Origin: Oreohelix idahoensis
Taxonomy: Eukaryota; Mollusca; Gastropoda; Stylommatophora; Oreohelicidae
Direction of reading: 5' to 3'
DNA: 64,000 nt
Assembly (NCBI GenBank): GCA_024509875.1
Contig: JAMPIV010021226.1
Span: forward strand, 1-64,000
A model generated the notes under the pieces. The model did no database searches. It saw only the letters and a program-made list of their open reading frames with translations, and was not told the DNA's origin. Positions 22,972 through 35,842 of this stretch are shown here, piece after piece. Within the stretch, counting starts at the first letter, position 1. The number at the start of each line of letters is the position of its first letter. Made by a program: the position numbers and the translations under genes.

Positions 22972-23324
22972 AGACATATATTTACCTCTAAACAGAGCTA
23001 TACCATTATAAGAGGAATTCGCTGAATTAACTCAGCTGGGGGGCTTGAATGGGCTAAATGCCATTGCTTAAATCCTTCACAAAAGACGACGGACAGATAT
23101 AAGTTAACCATTGTTCAGCACTATGCCGCATGGTTCTTGACTTCTGAATTATCTTGTGAATGCTCCTTTCGAATAGAAGCGTCATTGCACTTCTATCTAT
23201 GCCAAGAGTAATCTTGAGCGAAGGTAAACACCTTTGACGACCCAATTTAGATACTCTTGAGTTTTGGCCATTGTTGGACCACTACTGCAAAGCAGGGGAG
23301 GCAATCCGGGACAAATAGCCTTAC

Positions 23325-23605
23325 TAATAGTAAGATGCAACGTGGAGTCTCATAGCAGATATTGCCGTAGGGTAGTGAAGTGCTGGACCTTTTACCAGAC
23401 TAAGTCCAGCTTCGAGAAGTGGGTGACGTGGTGTGATTAGTTTCCTTCCTCGCTGCCTTTAGCTTCCGTAACTCATGAGCAGAGTCAGGTGCCTATTTAC
23501 AGCTGGGTAGACTGAAGCCTGGGGCCACCGAGTTTCGAACCTGCTACCTTTGCTGCGAGAGACCAGCACTGTAACCACTTGGTCAGTCGGACAGTAAGAT
23601 GTGAG
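23325..23605 (-). mobile_element. SINE family C copy, best-preserved tRNA head
   Basis: Minus strand: a tRNA-like head at 23590-23525 with the A-box region ccaagtggttacagtgctgg and the B box ggttcgaaactc. The body follows (ctacccagctgtaaataggc, gttacggaagctaaaggcag), then gctggacttagtctgg and the 3' end cagcacttcactaccctacg. This is the internal RNA polymerase III promoter layout of a tRNA-derived SINE. Confidence 0.8.
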
Positions 23606-23629
23606 AAGCATTAAATGTGTAATGTTTTT

Positions 23630-23912
23630 GTAAACCAAAGTAGAACAGTCCCAACTAAGATGGTTTGGCCATGTCTGCAGAATGGGAGAAGATCGGCTAC
23701 CACGACAAGCATGGGAAACTAACAGCCACGGATCCAGATCTCCAGGAAGACCCAGAGTCCGCTGGGAGGACGACATTAGACAATCTTTGAAGGACCGAGG
23801 ACTAGAATGAAACCAGGCCAGGAGGAAGACAATCGCTAGGATAGTATGGCGCTCTCTCTTCCAAGTCTCTACATCTCACGGCAGAAGAGGAACGACTAAG
23901 TAAGTAAAGTAT
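23630..23912 (+). mobile_element. LINE family 3, 5'-truncated 3' end
   Basis: Encodes QLRWFGHVCRMGEDRLPRQA, then SRSPGRPRVRWEDDIRQSL, a stop, and WRSLFQVSTSHGRRGTTK, the C-terminal tail of a LINE protein. It ends in taagtaagtaaag, a TAAG-type tail also found at 62180-62205. Confidence 0.75.
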
Positions 23913-24117
23913 GATTTTGTAGAGTGCTACAGTGAACATCACTCGTGGAAATTAAAGTGTCATCTAAACCAGTAGCATGAAATTGAGCCTCGTGAGAGTA
24001 CACATGCTACTGCATGGTGGGAAAAGGGGTTTGGGGGGGGGGGGGGGCGCATCACGAGACTTCGCACAACCTTGAAATATTCCTGGGGCTGACTCTGCTT
24101 ATGATGAGATCAGTTAT

Positions 24118-24245
24118 GCTGTTTGTGACAATTTTGTGATAATTTTGTGATAATTTTGTAACAATTTTATGATAATTTTGTGATAAATTTGTTCTAATTT
24201 TATGATACTTTTGTGATAATTTTGTTATAATTTTATGATAAATTT
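24118..24245. repeat. Short AT-rich tandem repeat (11-bp ataattttgtg-like)
   Basis: About ten imperfect copies of gataattttgt. On the minus strand this gives a repetitive KLSQNYHKI frame, which is not a gene. Confidence 0.8.
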
Positions 24246-24299
24246 GACAGAAAGAATAAAAAAAACTGCATAGCTTACTGTCAACAACCAGAGCGTTAC

Positions 24300-24830
24300 A
24301 GACTTTCATAAATGGGTGCTTGCGTAGAATACTGAAACTGGACGACTAGGTCACCAATGTGGGACTGAGGACGAAAACCTAACAAGTAACAGCTGAGCCA
24401 GAGATGAGAAGAAGACGCTGGTATTGGATAGCACACACACTGAGGAAGCCTATTCACAGCAATAGGAGGAAGTCGTTATTTTGAAATCCTCAGGAGAGGT
24501 AGAGAAAGAGTGGATTCTCGTAAAGAATAGAAGAATTAAAATGGAGGGACAGAATAACCTGTGTGGGACTATCGCAAGGATCAGACAAGTGCCTGTGGTA
24601 CGAGAAGTGCACAAGAGACGCTGGATCTAAAAATGACACATTGTGACGAAACAAATTGATAGCAAATACAAGACAGTCCTTTTTCTGAAATCTTGAAAAT
24701 GAAGAAACTGAATGAGCCCGAAAAAAACCATAAAGAAGAGAAGTAGGAACAGACGAAAAAAAAGCGTAAAGAAGACACGGAAATGGCACAGTTCAAGAGG
24801 TCAACTGATTGACTAAGGGCCCATGCTCCA
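24300..24830 (+). mobile_element. LINE family 4 fragment (degraded)
   Basis: Carries FINGCLRRILKLDD, then EPEMRRRRWYWIAHTLRKPI followed by a frame full of stops. The order matches the copies at 25600, 51125 (minus) and 63180. It is part of the region after RT in a LINE. Confidence 0.6.
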
Positions 24831-24887
24831 CTCGGAGGAAAGTGATATGATTATATCTATCTTATTTTAACTGCGGGCATTACAATG

Positions 24888-25362
24888 CTAAAAGAATAGA
24901 GGAAAGTCTTCAAAGAAATAGAGGAAAATCTTCAAAGAAATAGAGAAAAATCTTCAAAGAAATAGAGGAAAATCTTCAAAGAAATATAGGAAAGTCTTGA
25001 AAGAAATAGAGGAAAATCTTCAAAGAAATAGAGGAAAATCGTCAAAAAAAATAGAGGAAAGTCTTCAAAGAAATAGAGGAAAATCTTCAAAGAAATAGAG
25101 GAAAGTCTTAAAAGAAATAGAGGAAAATCTTCAAAGAAATAGAGGAAAATATTCAAAGAAATAGAGGAAAATCTTCAAAGAAACAGAGGAAAGTCTTGAA
25201 AGAAATAGAGGAAAATCTTAAAAGAAATAGAGGAAAATCTTCAAAGAAATAGAGGAAAATCTTCAAATAAATAGAGGAAAATCTTCAAAGAAATAGAGAA
25301 CAGTCTTCATAGAAATAGAGGAAAGTCTTCAAAGAAATAGAGGAAAATCTTCAAAGAACTTT
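24888..25362. repeat. 22-bp minisatellite (about 21 copies)
   Basis: Unit aaagaaatagaggaaaatcttc, with variants (gtcttc, gtcttg, gtctta). The minus-strand frame (SLKIFLYFFEDFPLF repeats) is an artefact of the repeat. Confidence 0.95.
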
Positions 25363-25599
25363 GAAATGCCTCCTCAAGCATCTGTACATTTATTGTGCGC
25401 ATGGAATCTATATTATGATGACTAAAATCATTTCTTTATAAACCAAGGTATAAGAGAAGGAAGAACGTTGGGCCTAAATAATGTGCAAGAGCTAAGAGGA
25501 GTGGCGTCACAACGAACAACCTGGAGAGCACTGGTTTCTGCCTTATGCGCCGTGTTTGGCGCTTAAAGAATTTATTATTATTATTATTTATTAATTATT

Positions 25600-25950
25600 G
25601 CGAGAAAATGGGTGCTTGAGTAGAATCGGCGGATGGAAAATGGTACGCGTATGAATAGATCACCATTGTGGAACTGATGACAAGAACCAGACTAGTGCAA
25701 GTGAAACACGAGATGAGAAGGCGCTGGTGATGGGATAGGACATATACAGAGGAAACTAGCTGATAACATTACAAGGCAGTCGTTATTCTGGAATAGCCCG
25801 GGGTAAAAGAGGTGAGGGACCAAAAACACATGGGAAGAGAACTGGAGACAGAAATAACAGGGATGAGGAAGACCATGAGCTGATGGCACGTGACAGGAGG
25901 TACTGGTTAGAGATTTCTTTTGAAGGCCTAAGCTCCTTGGAGGAGGTAAA
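25600..25950 (+). mobile_element. LINE family 4 fragment
   Basis: Across several frames: GWVLE and WNRRMENGTRMN-like segments, IGHIQRKLADNITRQSLFWN, then a GRELETEITGMRKTMS stretch and ELMARDRR-like coding (gagctgatggcacgtgacagg). This gacagg segment is nearly the same as at 63320-63345. Multiple stops. Confidence 0.65.
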
Positions 25951-26600
25951 CAATCGTGAATGTAACGAATGAGTAATTGTAGTCACTCCGTTCGTTTTGT
26001 ACTGTACTTATTCTTCTATAATTGACAAGGCACAAAACTACGGTCCTTGTCTTTTGTTACCTTGTCTGTACTCGTGAATAGGAAGGCTATAGAAGTGATT
26101 GCGTCTTCAATTAGTCTAGATCGTTCCTCTGCCCAAGATTCCGTAGTTATGTGGGGGGTCGTGCTAATGACTATTGTCCACGAAGCACTTTTTCTGGTTC
26201 TTAGTTGGCACTGTAGCTAGTCATGATTCACTCCCGTATCGAAACGATGGTGCCATTCAGGTAGCCCTGGATTCGAGTCCTTTGGAAGTTTCTAACGACT
26301 ATTGTTTTTCTGTTGTCTTTATTTTATACTAGTGCTTCCAACATTCCTATTTACGTGTATTATTTATTAACTCCGACGACGGTGATAATGACTGCGACAG
26401 TGATTGAGCGGAAGTTGATGGGAAGGCGTAGACAGAGATTGAAGACAGGAATATTATCTTCTCTCAGACGTGTTGCTGTTGGAAGCTGCTTGCACGAAAA
26501 GTGACGTCAAACTTCAGCACCTTGAAATAGTTGACCACGTGCTTGCAAATGATGTTTTTCAAGAAAATAACATGTTCCTGGGCTTCGTGGAGAGACTTAT
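25951..26600. other. No recognisable feature
   Basis: A 63-codon frame at 26313-26504 has no motif. A single B-box-like word at 26267 (ggattcgagtcc) lacks a partner A box. Confidence 0.4.
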
Positions 26601-26604
26601 TAAT

Positions 26605-26800
26605 TTAACAGGTAAGAGATTGCAACAGGTAAGAGATTGCAACAGGTAAAAGATTGCAACAGGTGAAAGATTGCAACAGGTAAGAGATTGCAGCAGGTAA
26701 GAGATTACAACAGGTAACAGATTGCAACAGGTAAGAAATTACAACAGGTAACAGATTGCAACAGGTAACAGATTGCAACAGGTAACAGATTGAAACAAGC
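26605..26800 (+). repeat. 17-bp minisatellite, about 11 copies, each holding CAGGTAAGA/CAGGTAACA
   Basis: Unit aacaggtaagagattgc with variants (gtaaaag, gtgaaag, gtaacag). Each unit contains a near-consensus 5' splice donor (CAG|GTAAGA) on the plus strand. Confidence 0.92.
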
Positions 26801-27597
<797 letters not shown>

Positions 27598-27686
27598 TAC
27601 ACTAGCAATAACCCGTCAACATTGACAGATTATTAATTATTGTGTGTTGTTTCTGTTACATTTATTACAGACGGTACCAACATTAT

Positions 27687-27864
27687 AGTCACTTTAATTA
27701 CGGAAACAACAGCAAACGGATTGATTTGTCGTTGCCCTAAAGACGCCATTAGGCGTGATGGGAACAACGGCAAAGAAAATCTATTCGCTGTTGCCCTTAA
27801 GACGCCACTAGGCGTAATGGCCACTGACTGCTTTGCCGGTCGTTGGCTAAGGACGGAAGAAGAA
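27687..27864 (+). mobile_element. LINE family 2, very short 3'-end insertion with 13-bp target duplication
   Basis: 178 bp ending in ggctaaggacggaagaagaa, the 3' end and GAA tail of LINE 2 (compare 50460-50544). It is flanked by gtaccaacattat at 27674-27686 and 27865-27877. The protein-end segment (gttgccct to aggcg) occurs twice inside it, so it is a tandem duplication or a strand-jump product. Confidence 0.85.
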
Positions 27865-27877
27865 GTACCAACATTAT

Positions 27878-28873
27878 GATGATAAAAAAAGCAGCAACAC
27901 AAATTACATGTCAACTCAAGATAAAAGAGAAGATAGATTAAACTGGATGAAGAAGTTATAAGAAAACCGGCATTCTGGGATGAAAGACGTGAAAACAGAC
28001 ATGACCAACAGGCCTGAGACAAAAGATTTATGACGAACTATTTCAATGTTTGTCATCTTGGACTTTATCTTCATTATTTTCCTGTGCTTTCCTTACTGCA
28101 GCTGGTTCCGCTGGAAGCCCGCACCAAACAGTCACATGCTCTTGCAGTAATGATTTTTACATGATAAGTTAGCTCCATATTTCTTCTTCTTCAATCAACA
28201 TATCTGGTGGCGTTGCCGATAATGTCTATCCGTAACTACCTTCCTATCTCCATTATTACTTATCAATTATGTCGTTCACTTCTTCCATGCCATGATGTCA
28301 GACTGTCTAGTATGAGCTATTTTTCATTTCCTCGATATCTTTTTTCCTGCAGTCTTTCTTGTTGTTACGAGATTTATCCCAATTTTCTTCTCATAACATG
28401 CCAAAATAAAGTGGATTAATTCTTTCTAGCATGAGAAATAAGCTTCATTTACGTATTTGCCTCTGTCCAGACATCTTCATTGTTTGTCTACCTGCCCATG
28501 GTATGTTTAACATCTTTCTATAAAATCAATCACATCTTTATGGCCCGCAGCTCAATGCACAACCTCAAATTAGTTGCCATATAAGACATACCTGAGCGTG
28601 CGGTACAGTCTCTTCTGTTAAACGAATGTTTGTAATGAGTGAATTTGTTCATATGCGTTAGATAAATAAGGGAATAAAACCAAGGAAACTTAAAATTTTG
28701 TTAGCTCATATACGAATGTTCACGAGGTGACTATGCTTCGCGCTACCGAGTAACACCAGGTGAACGCAAGAAACGTCACCTGACTGTGACCGCTGAAGTG
28801 CACATATAGTAGTCAAGCTACTTGTGATGAATGTAGACCGGTTAGATCAATAACCCTTTTTTTTTTATTTGTG
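27878..28873. other. No recognisable feature
   Basis: About 1 kb without repeat or domain similarity that I can support. 28207-28419 is a short frame without motifs. Confidence 0.45.
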
Positions 28874-28878
28874 CTGAC
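28874..28878. repeat. Target-site duplication CTGAC, left of element B
   Basis: ctgac precedes the LTR start TGTTGAGG and recurs after the right LTR at 49236-49240. Confidence 0.88.
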
Positions 28879-30018
28879 TGTTGAGGATTGTTTCATGCTT
28901 ACAGGCATTTGAGTTTGGCCGACTCGAATGACTGTATCATGGAACACCTCAAACGAATAGAGATATATCTCATCGACCGATGTCGATGATTGTTGCATGT
29001 GTGCAAGCATTTGAGTTTGGCCAACTCGGATTGCTGCACCATGGAACATCGCAATTGAATATGGTAACGATAAGTATGCATATCACTATGCATGACGCGT
29101 ATGTCTTTGTAACGACATTCGACTTGTGGGTTTTGACCCGAACGGCAGTGTGTTTTAGAAGTGTGGCCATTGCCACTTATATTGTGTGGTATAACCACTG
29201 GAAAGTGTGTGGCGTAGTCCACTTTTCAATTGTGTGGCTGGGAAGTCATTTGAGCAGTGTATTTCTTGAACCAAACGTAAGTCGTAGTAGGAATAACGCA
29301 GTTTGCATAATTATGGCAGATTAGCCTGGCGTGGTATGCCAAAGGAACATTATATTACTAGCAATAGCGTAAGACTAGTATAGATGGATATTGTACAGCT
29401 AGCGGCAAGCGTAAGCCTAGTGTAACGGATATTAAACGACTAGCAGTAGACGTAAGCCTAGCATAATAAGTGTATTGCTGACTAGCAGGATAGTTAAGTC
29501 TAGTTAGCCTCTGAATTTATGCCAAAGGACATTGGCCGTTTAAAAAGGAACTGACCTCTAACCAGGACTCTAGATAGAGATTGTGAACATGTGCTTATGA
29601 AATAATGAGAACTCTTACAGATCGTACATGAATGTGATGTGACTTTTGTTCCCATGTAGTTGGTGTCTGCTCATGGTATGAAATAACTAATTAAATATTT
29701 TGAGTCGTCAAAATCACAGTGTTATCAACTATCGTATTCGGAGTTGAGTTAAATGCTATTCATTCTCAACTGATCATGACCAGTGATGATTAATGTCTTA
29801 ACACGCTGCATCTCACACTGCCAATATAATTAATAAGACAAGAGACTAATACAGGTCAGTCAAGGGTCGAATTTAATATGAAACACATTCAGCACATAAT
29901 GAATCACAAGGGTTAAGCAGACATTATCGATACCAACGAACAGTATTACGGAATCCTACAAAAGTGATAAGAACCCGAGGGACTTTGACTCTATAAACTG
30001 AATACGAATATAATAACT
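28879..30018 (+). repeat. Element B 5' LTR (about 1140 bp, two U3 repeat units)
   Basis: Starts TGTTGAGGATTG. Two tandem units open it (28879, and TGTCGATGATTG at about 28981), each with gcatttgagtttggccractcg and catggaacayckcaa. It ends in ataataac near 30018, matched to the right LTR end ataataaca. TGGTCATCC at 30019 is a weak primer-binding-site candidate; another TGG word (tggtgtcagaagtgg) lies at 30094. Confidence 0.9.
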
Positions 30019-31278
30019 TGGTCATCCTCAAATACTAGAAGTCATCGAAGCACCCAGCACATACTGGGATCCCGAGAAGCCCGTAACATTCTGGTGTCAG
30101 AAGTGGCTGGATTTCGTGAATACTGGATTCCCCCCTTCAAGTATCGAATAAAGTCAAACTGATGATGAACGTTATGAAGGCAAAATCATTCTTTCAAGCC
30201 TAACTGGCAACTGAAATGCGCAGGACAGAAAGTGACGTCACTACATCGATGCCGTCAACTCTAGCAGACAACATTGCTTGAGAATCTGAAATTTTTCTTC
30301 CATCAAAGAGACTGATTCACGCAGATAGAACGGTAATCTTCCACTCAAGAACCTGAACCAGTGGAGAATGTATCTCTTCATCAAAGTCATCTGAAGCTGC
30401 GACGCAGATCGTTTGAAGAAACTACGTTTTAAGACCGAAGCAAGACTTTCAAACGGTTCCCTACTGCGAAGGTCAAGGTCTACCATCAATGGACCTCAGC
30501 TGTTGAAGACAAGTTGCGGAACTAGGATTAGAATTACATGCATTCATGTATTTCTTAGAGGGACAACTAAACAGATGAGTTCTTGATTTTACTAGAGCGC
30601 TTGAACATTATCATATTGTCCTTGTATTATCTTTGGTCTACAGTTCATCATCACTTGACTTACTTTTTTACTATCATCTGTGTTTCCCCATTCATGTTTT
30701 TCGTATATTCGTATATTCGTATTGTTTAATATTGACTGGAATTTTCCCAGGAAAGCTTCAGTGAATGTTAACTTCTATTAGATTTACATGCTTATTTTAC
30801 TAACTGAGGATCTGACTGATTATATTTTTTCTTTTGAGTCAGGGAATAAATGTTTCTTCAGTTAGTATTATAACCATATTTTGTGTGATTAGCAGTTTCG
30901 TCAAGTGAATTACGTCCTCTTTATTTACATAACCTACTTTCAGTACTGTTGACAATTGTTGTCGGGTGTGATCTAAAACTTCTTTGTCTACACGTTTGTC
31001 TAAGACGACTTGTCTTGTTATATTTTTGTAATGTAAATTCTTTTCTTTCTTTTACTCATTACTGTTTATAAGTCTCCTTTATTTACTTTATAAGTGTAAA
31101 GTGTTGTTGTATAACTGAAAAATCATTTCATTGTCACTCATTTGATTGTTTTCACTGTCTTTGTCACATGTTCTTGTAACTTGTTTGTTATTGATTAATA
31201 TTCATGTACATATTATAGTGAGTTCTATAATCCTGGTGTATATTATAGACTATTGAAGGTAGTCAGAAACCTATTATC
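30019..31278 (+). other. Element B leader
   Basis: 1.26 kb of untranslated, T-rich sequence ending at the gag ATG. It is similar in length to the leaders of A and C, and no conserved frame is visible. The frame at 30489-30241 (minus) has no motif. Confidence 0.55.
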
Positions 31279-31879
31279 ATGTCTACACTACAGGAATTCA
31301 TTGATATTGGGAAAAGTTATGGAAAATCAGGGGCGGAACTACAAAGTTTTGCAGATACAAAATATGATGAATATTTATCGCGTCTGGAAAGAAGGGAACA
31401 GCGCGAAATGACTAAACGAGCTGATGAGCTTAGGAGATTTGAATTAACCCAAGAGAGGGAATTGAAGGAAAAAGAAATATCCATGAAATTGGAATTAGAA
31501 CGATTGACTATAGCTCAACAAGAAAAAGAGATGGCTCAGAAGGAAAAAAGAAATATCCATGAAATTGGAATTAGAACGACTGACTTTAGCTCAACAAGAA
31601 AAAGACAGAGAGCAGAAAGATAAGGAAATAGCTCAACGTGATAAAGAATTAGCTCAACAAGAAAAAGACAGAGAATTTGAAAAGGAAAGAATGGCACAAC
31701 GAGATAAAGAAATGGAATTAAGGAGAATGGAACTTATGCAACTGGATCAAGCACATAAAAATGCCATGGAAATAGAAACATTAAAACTTCATGCAGAAAA
31801 AGAAAAAGCTTTAGAATTAGCTAAAGTGCAGTCTGAACAGACTAAGACTGCGGCTGCTACAAATATTTTTTTATCCTAA
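31279..31879 (+). pseudogene. gag: Element B gag, N-terminal coiled coil
   Basis: Starts MSTLQEFIDIGKSYGKSG, then a charged helix with repeated AQQEKDREQKDKE units. A tandem duplication of about 78 bp (LKEKEISMKLELERLT twice, at 31467 and 31547) comes with one extra A in an A run near 31546 and shifts the frame. A second shift in a T run near 31868 closes the frame at 31879 just before the capsid-like part. Both breaks are homopolymer length changes. Confidence 0.85.
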
Positions 31880-32837
31880 GTTAAAAATGCCACATTTTGA
31901 CCAGACTCGCGATTGTGTTGACTCTTTCCTATCTAGATTCACCATCAAGGTCACAGCTCTGAACATACCCAAGGAAAGATGGAGCAGTCTTTTACTTGAT
32001 TTTTTGACTGGTGACTCACTTAAATGTTTCATGAGTCTTGATGAGAAGAGCAGAAGCGATTTCGATGTCGTAAAAGAGGTATTACTAAGACGTTTCCAGT
32101 TAACTGAGTCTGGATTCAGAGATCGCTTTCATGCTGCTAAACCAAGCAAGGATGCAGATTTTGGTGAATTCATTGCATCTATTAAACATTTCCTTAGCAG
32201 ATGGATTGATTTATCAGGTATAAATAAAACATATGAAGGTGTTATAGATCTCATGCTGCGAGATAAAGTTTTATCCGCATGCAGCACTGAATTAGAAGCA
32301 TTTTTACAGGAAAGACATCCTAATTCTATTGATGAGTATGAAAAACTCGGAAGACAGTATCAAACCGCACATCAGAATAAAGATCTTCATAGATCGACTA
32401 TTCGAGATCCTATGCCTGTATGCGCGGTACAACATGATCACAGACCTCGATCGAAGAGCTTTGATGGACGTTGTCGTTCAGATTATTATCAATCCGACAG
32501 AGGTTTTTATAACTTCCGTCGTCATCGCTCTCCTTCGAATTCATATCTACGAGGTTATAGAGGATATTCACCTCATGATCGTGGGTATCACAGAGGCAGG
32601 GATTATGATGGTTCACATCAAAAAGGATACTATAAGCAGAGATCATCTTATGGTAGAGATGCCAGGAAGGATGACTCTACTGATTTTTATTATACAATAA
32701 AAAGTCAGTCAATAATAACAAAGGTAATGCCAGATCTCCGTCTAGAGACAAAAATAAACACAGACATGCAAATAGTTGCAGTGTTAAAAAAGAAAAAGGT
32801 AATGATGATAATGATCATGCGAACGCATGTATGGTAA
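31880..32837 (+). pseudogene. gag: Element B gag, capsid-like and Arg/Tyr-rich region
   Basis: Homologous to the same part of A and C: MPHFDQTRDCVDSFLSRFTI, then WSSLLLDFLTGDSLKCFMSL, LMLRDKVLSACSTELEAFLQ and LGRQYQTAHQNKD. The tail is rich in Arg, Tyr, Ser and Gly (RGYSPHDRGYHRGRDY). After about 32690 the homologous frame changes; the residues printed by the old frame to 32837 are not part of gag. The ATG at 31887 is internal. Confidence 0.88.
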
Positions 32838-32976
32838 TGAATGATACATGTTATGAGTGTCAGTCGAAAAACAGATTAAAATCTACAATTACACTTGATT
32901 GTGGTCATTGTATGCCAACAATGTCGGCATGTGTAAATGTCGGTTATCTTACATTTCATCCCGGAATATTGGAGGG
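32691..32976 (+). pseudogene. gag: Element B gag C-terminus with C-x2-C-x13-C-x-H motif, up to the insertion point
   Basis: Coding resumes in another frame: Lys/Asn-rich, then NDTCYECQSKNRLK with its later CGHCMP. The C-x2-C-x13-C-x-H residues lie at 32849-32908. Homology stops at 32976, where element C starts, and resumes at 42531 on the far side of C. The reading frame from 32977 to 33034 is LTR sequence of element C, not gag. Confidence 0.8.
32972..32976. repeat. Target-site duplication GAGGG, left of element C
   Basis: gaggg precedes the LTR start TGATAAAG; the second copy is at 42531-42535. Confidence 0.92.
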
Positions 32977-34459
32977 TGATAAAGTTGATAATGTTGGATT
33001 TTTATTCCCGTTAATGATATCCACCAAAAGATAGATATAAGTGGATGGAAGCAGACATCATCATCATCATCAGTTGATAAGATCTCTATGGTGTTGTTTG
33101 CTCCACTGTAGTGTATGGAATGTCAACTTGACCTACGCAGTGGTGTGTAGACATGGATTGAGTGTACAATGTGCGAATGATGATAAGGGTTCGTGTTGTT
33201 GACAAATGTTCTTTTCTCACACTCATGTATGACTGGAAGTCATCGACACCAACGACTGTGTACCTTTTCTAAAGTTTAATTGGACGTACACACTCGACAG
33301 CACAGATAGTGACAAATCACAGGTTGGCATAATACATCATAGTACAGTGGATAAATGGTCTTGCAATGTTATGTTACATGGGCACTCATGTAGATTAATA
33401 TTATAATGGACTGTCAGTAGCCAAGCCCTCAGCATCGCCCATACATATAAATCATCTGACTTCACTGACTGAGCACGTCAGCTTATAAACAATATTTCAG
33501 ATGGCTTCTAAACCTAATCTCGTTTAGCGACGATTCTCCCACATAATGTTCAGCACATATTTTTTTCATATAATAATATTGAACCGCTAATAACGGGTTC
33601 TCATGTGTAGCAGTGATCTCTGGACTAAACAAGCGATAATACGGGCATCCCCTTTCTCTTCTTGAAAGTCGCTACATGTTTTGGTTCCAAGATGGCTTCA
33701 CTCGTGAACTGTCACTCACGTTTGGATGCAGATAATGAATCTGTCCTAAAGTTAGTCATTCATAAAACATTGCATTGCTCTGTAGATTTGATCATGAACA
33801 ATTGACTGCATTCTACAGAATATAGTGCTGCTAGGAATCGAAGTCGTTTTCATCGAGTCAAATATATTCTCTTAGACATTCAAATCGTAACTATCGAAAA
33901 TGGTGGCTTCGATCGAGAGTTCATAAGAGTGTCTTTGATTACCTTGGTAGAGGAAATATTAAACTGCCATTCCTTGGCAATATGAATAAACACTGGGGTA
34001 AAGCATACACGATAGGTCTAGACGACTATCACTTTCCCCACAAATACTGAGATCACTTTTTCCCGGCGACAGGCCGACATAGGAAACCACACAGTCCCTA
34101 TCAGGACGAAGCCAAATCACACCACACTCTAGCGACACATCCGCCGAATAGCCTTTGACCTCTCTAGAGACAACAGAACATATAGTTCGACTTAGATATG
34201 TAAAGATATACAGATATAAGACAGACTCGTCCTACTCAGACAAACAATACACATAAATTCAGGCCATAGATATTCTGAAGCAAGAACAATCTATTATTAC
34301 CCAAACAACGAATAAATCGCAGTAAAATGGATTTATCCGCGGAGTTTGATCGAAGAGATGGCACAACTTTCAAGGGAAGTAACTCAATAATGACTTTCCC
34401 TTAAGCACAAAAAATTACCTATGTATAATATTGTAAGATATCAAAGACTGCACGTAACA
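32977..34459 (-). repeat. Element C 3' LTR (1483 bp, left copy)
   Basis: Nearly identical to 41043-42530. Contains a (CAT)5 run at about 33056 where the other copy has six. Confidence 0.95.
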
Positions 34460-34942
34460 GTCTTACCACACCTCCCGGGAAAAAAAAATGGAACATTTTT
34501 TTTTTTTTGAAATACATCTAGGAGCAACGTACAATAGGCTCACAACGCATGAATAATGCGCAGATGAAAATATCAGGAATACCTATAACGCCTAATATGA
34601 GGCTAAGTCGACTTATGGAGCGACTGGTGAGAATGTGTCTCATAAACTGAGAGAAATTATTTCTCTACAAGTATATTTTTCCAGGAAGGTGTCATCAAAG
34701 TATAATACAATTCTGGCAATTACACAATGCCTAAAAAATTCATATCATCATTTCGTATTAGATATCTTAAATTTATGATTTATGAAGAAAAAATCATCAA
34801 AGCACAGCGGTGAATAAACATCCATGAACCGCTATGTAGTGATACAATCATTATATTATTAAATTACAAATGTGTATCTATCATGATATAGAAAAGGAAC
34901 TACTATAGAACTAGACATATCAAGAAGTCTAAGCCCTAATAG
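34460..34942 (-). other. Element C 3' untranslated region and polypurine tract
   Basis: In the sense strand the last bases before the LTR read gggaggtgtggtaagac, a purine-rich primer candidate. An A/T homopolymer pair lies at 34480-34510. No coding. Confidence 0.65.
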
Positions 34943-35842
34943 TTATGTGGAATCATGTGGGCATCTTGACAGAATGTCTGCCATCACATTATCTGATCCA
35001 CGAATAGCTCGCACAGAGAAATGAAAAGGTTGAAGAGCAATTGCATATCGAGTAGACCTCGAGCTCTTCAAATTCTTACTCTGTATAGCAGTAAGAGCTT
35101 TTTGGTCGGTTTCTACTATGAAATGTGCGCCTAGAAGGAATCTCTGTAGTTTGAGGATCGACCAAACCATAGCTAATAGCTCACGGTCTAAAACCGAATA
35201 ATTCCTTTCTGCCGCATTAAGTTTTCTGGAAATATACATTATAGGATGCAGAGTTCCAGAGTACTCTTGCATTAGTGCCGCTCCAATCCCAGTGGATGAA
35301 GCGTCACTACGAAGAACGAATGTCTTATCTTTAGTGGGTAGCACTAAAATAGGTGGTGTTGAAAACAATGTTTTAATCTTATCCAGAGAGCATTGGCATT
35401 CCTGAGACCAGTGGACCACATTAGGCGAACCTTTCTTTAGAAGTGTTGAGAGAGGTGCCATGATAGAGGATAGATTCTGAATGAATCTGCCATAAAATTG
35501 AATAAGACCTAACAGACTTCTCACCTGTTTTTTAGTCTTAGGGATTGAGATGTTAAGTATCTTACTAGTATTATGGTCCTCTGTCTTTAGGAAACCATGA
35601 CCAACTCGGTGGCCTAGGAAAGAAATTTCGCTAAAACCAATATAGGCTTTAGAGGGTTTCGCTGTCAGGTTGTGCTCACGCAAAGTAGACAGCAATTCAT
35701 CTAACCCTGAATAGTGATCTTCCCAAGTATCGCTGAAAAGACAGATGTCGTCTAGATATGCAATGACATCTGACCGATAAGATAGGATTCGGCGCATCAT
35801 GCGTACGAACGTAGCTGGTGCGTTCATAAGACCGAAAGGCAT
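34943..35842 (-). pseudogene. pol: Element C reverse transcriptase (C-terminal two-thirds) and RNase H
   Basis: Starts MPFGLMNAPATFVRMMRRIL, then the catalytic YLDD box (35747-35758) and EISFLGHRVGHGFLKTED. The connection (RSLLGLIQFYGRFIQNLSS) and RNase H follow: LRSDASSTGIGAALMQE, LDRELLAMVWSILKLQRFL, TDQKALTAIQ and NVMADILSRC. The stop follows after a few residues. It is separated from the upstream RT part by a 1-nt frameshift, so the ATG at 35842 is not a real start. Confidence 0.93.

Noticed and set aside
24932..25156. Hydrophobic repeated membrane protein (minus strand)
   Set aside because: Artefact of the 22-bp minisatellite.
28980..29324. 114-codon frame in the element B 5' LTR
   Set aside because: It lies within the LTR, is partly broken in the other LTR copy, and has no motif.
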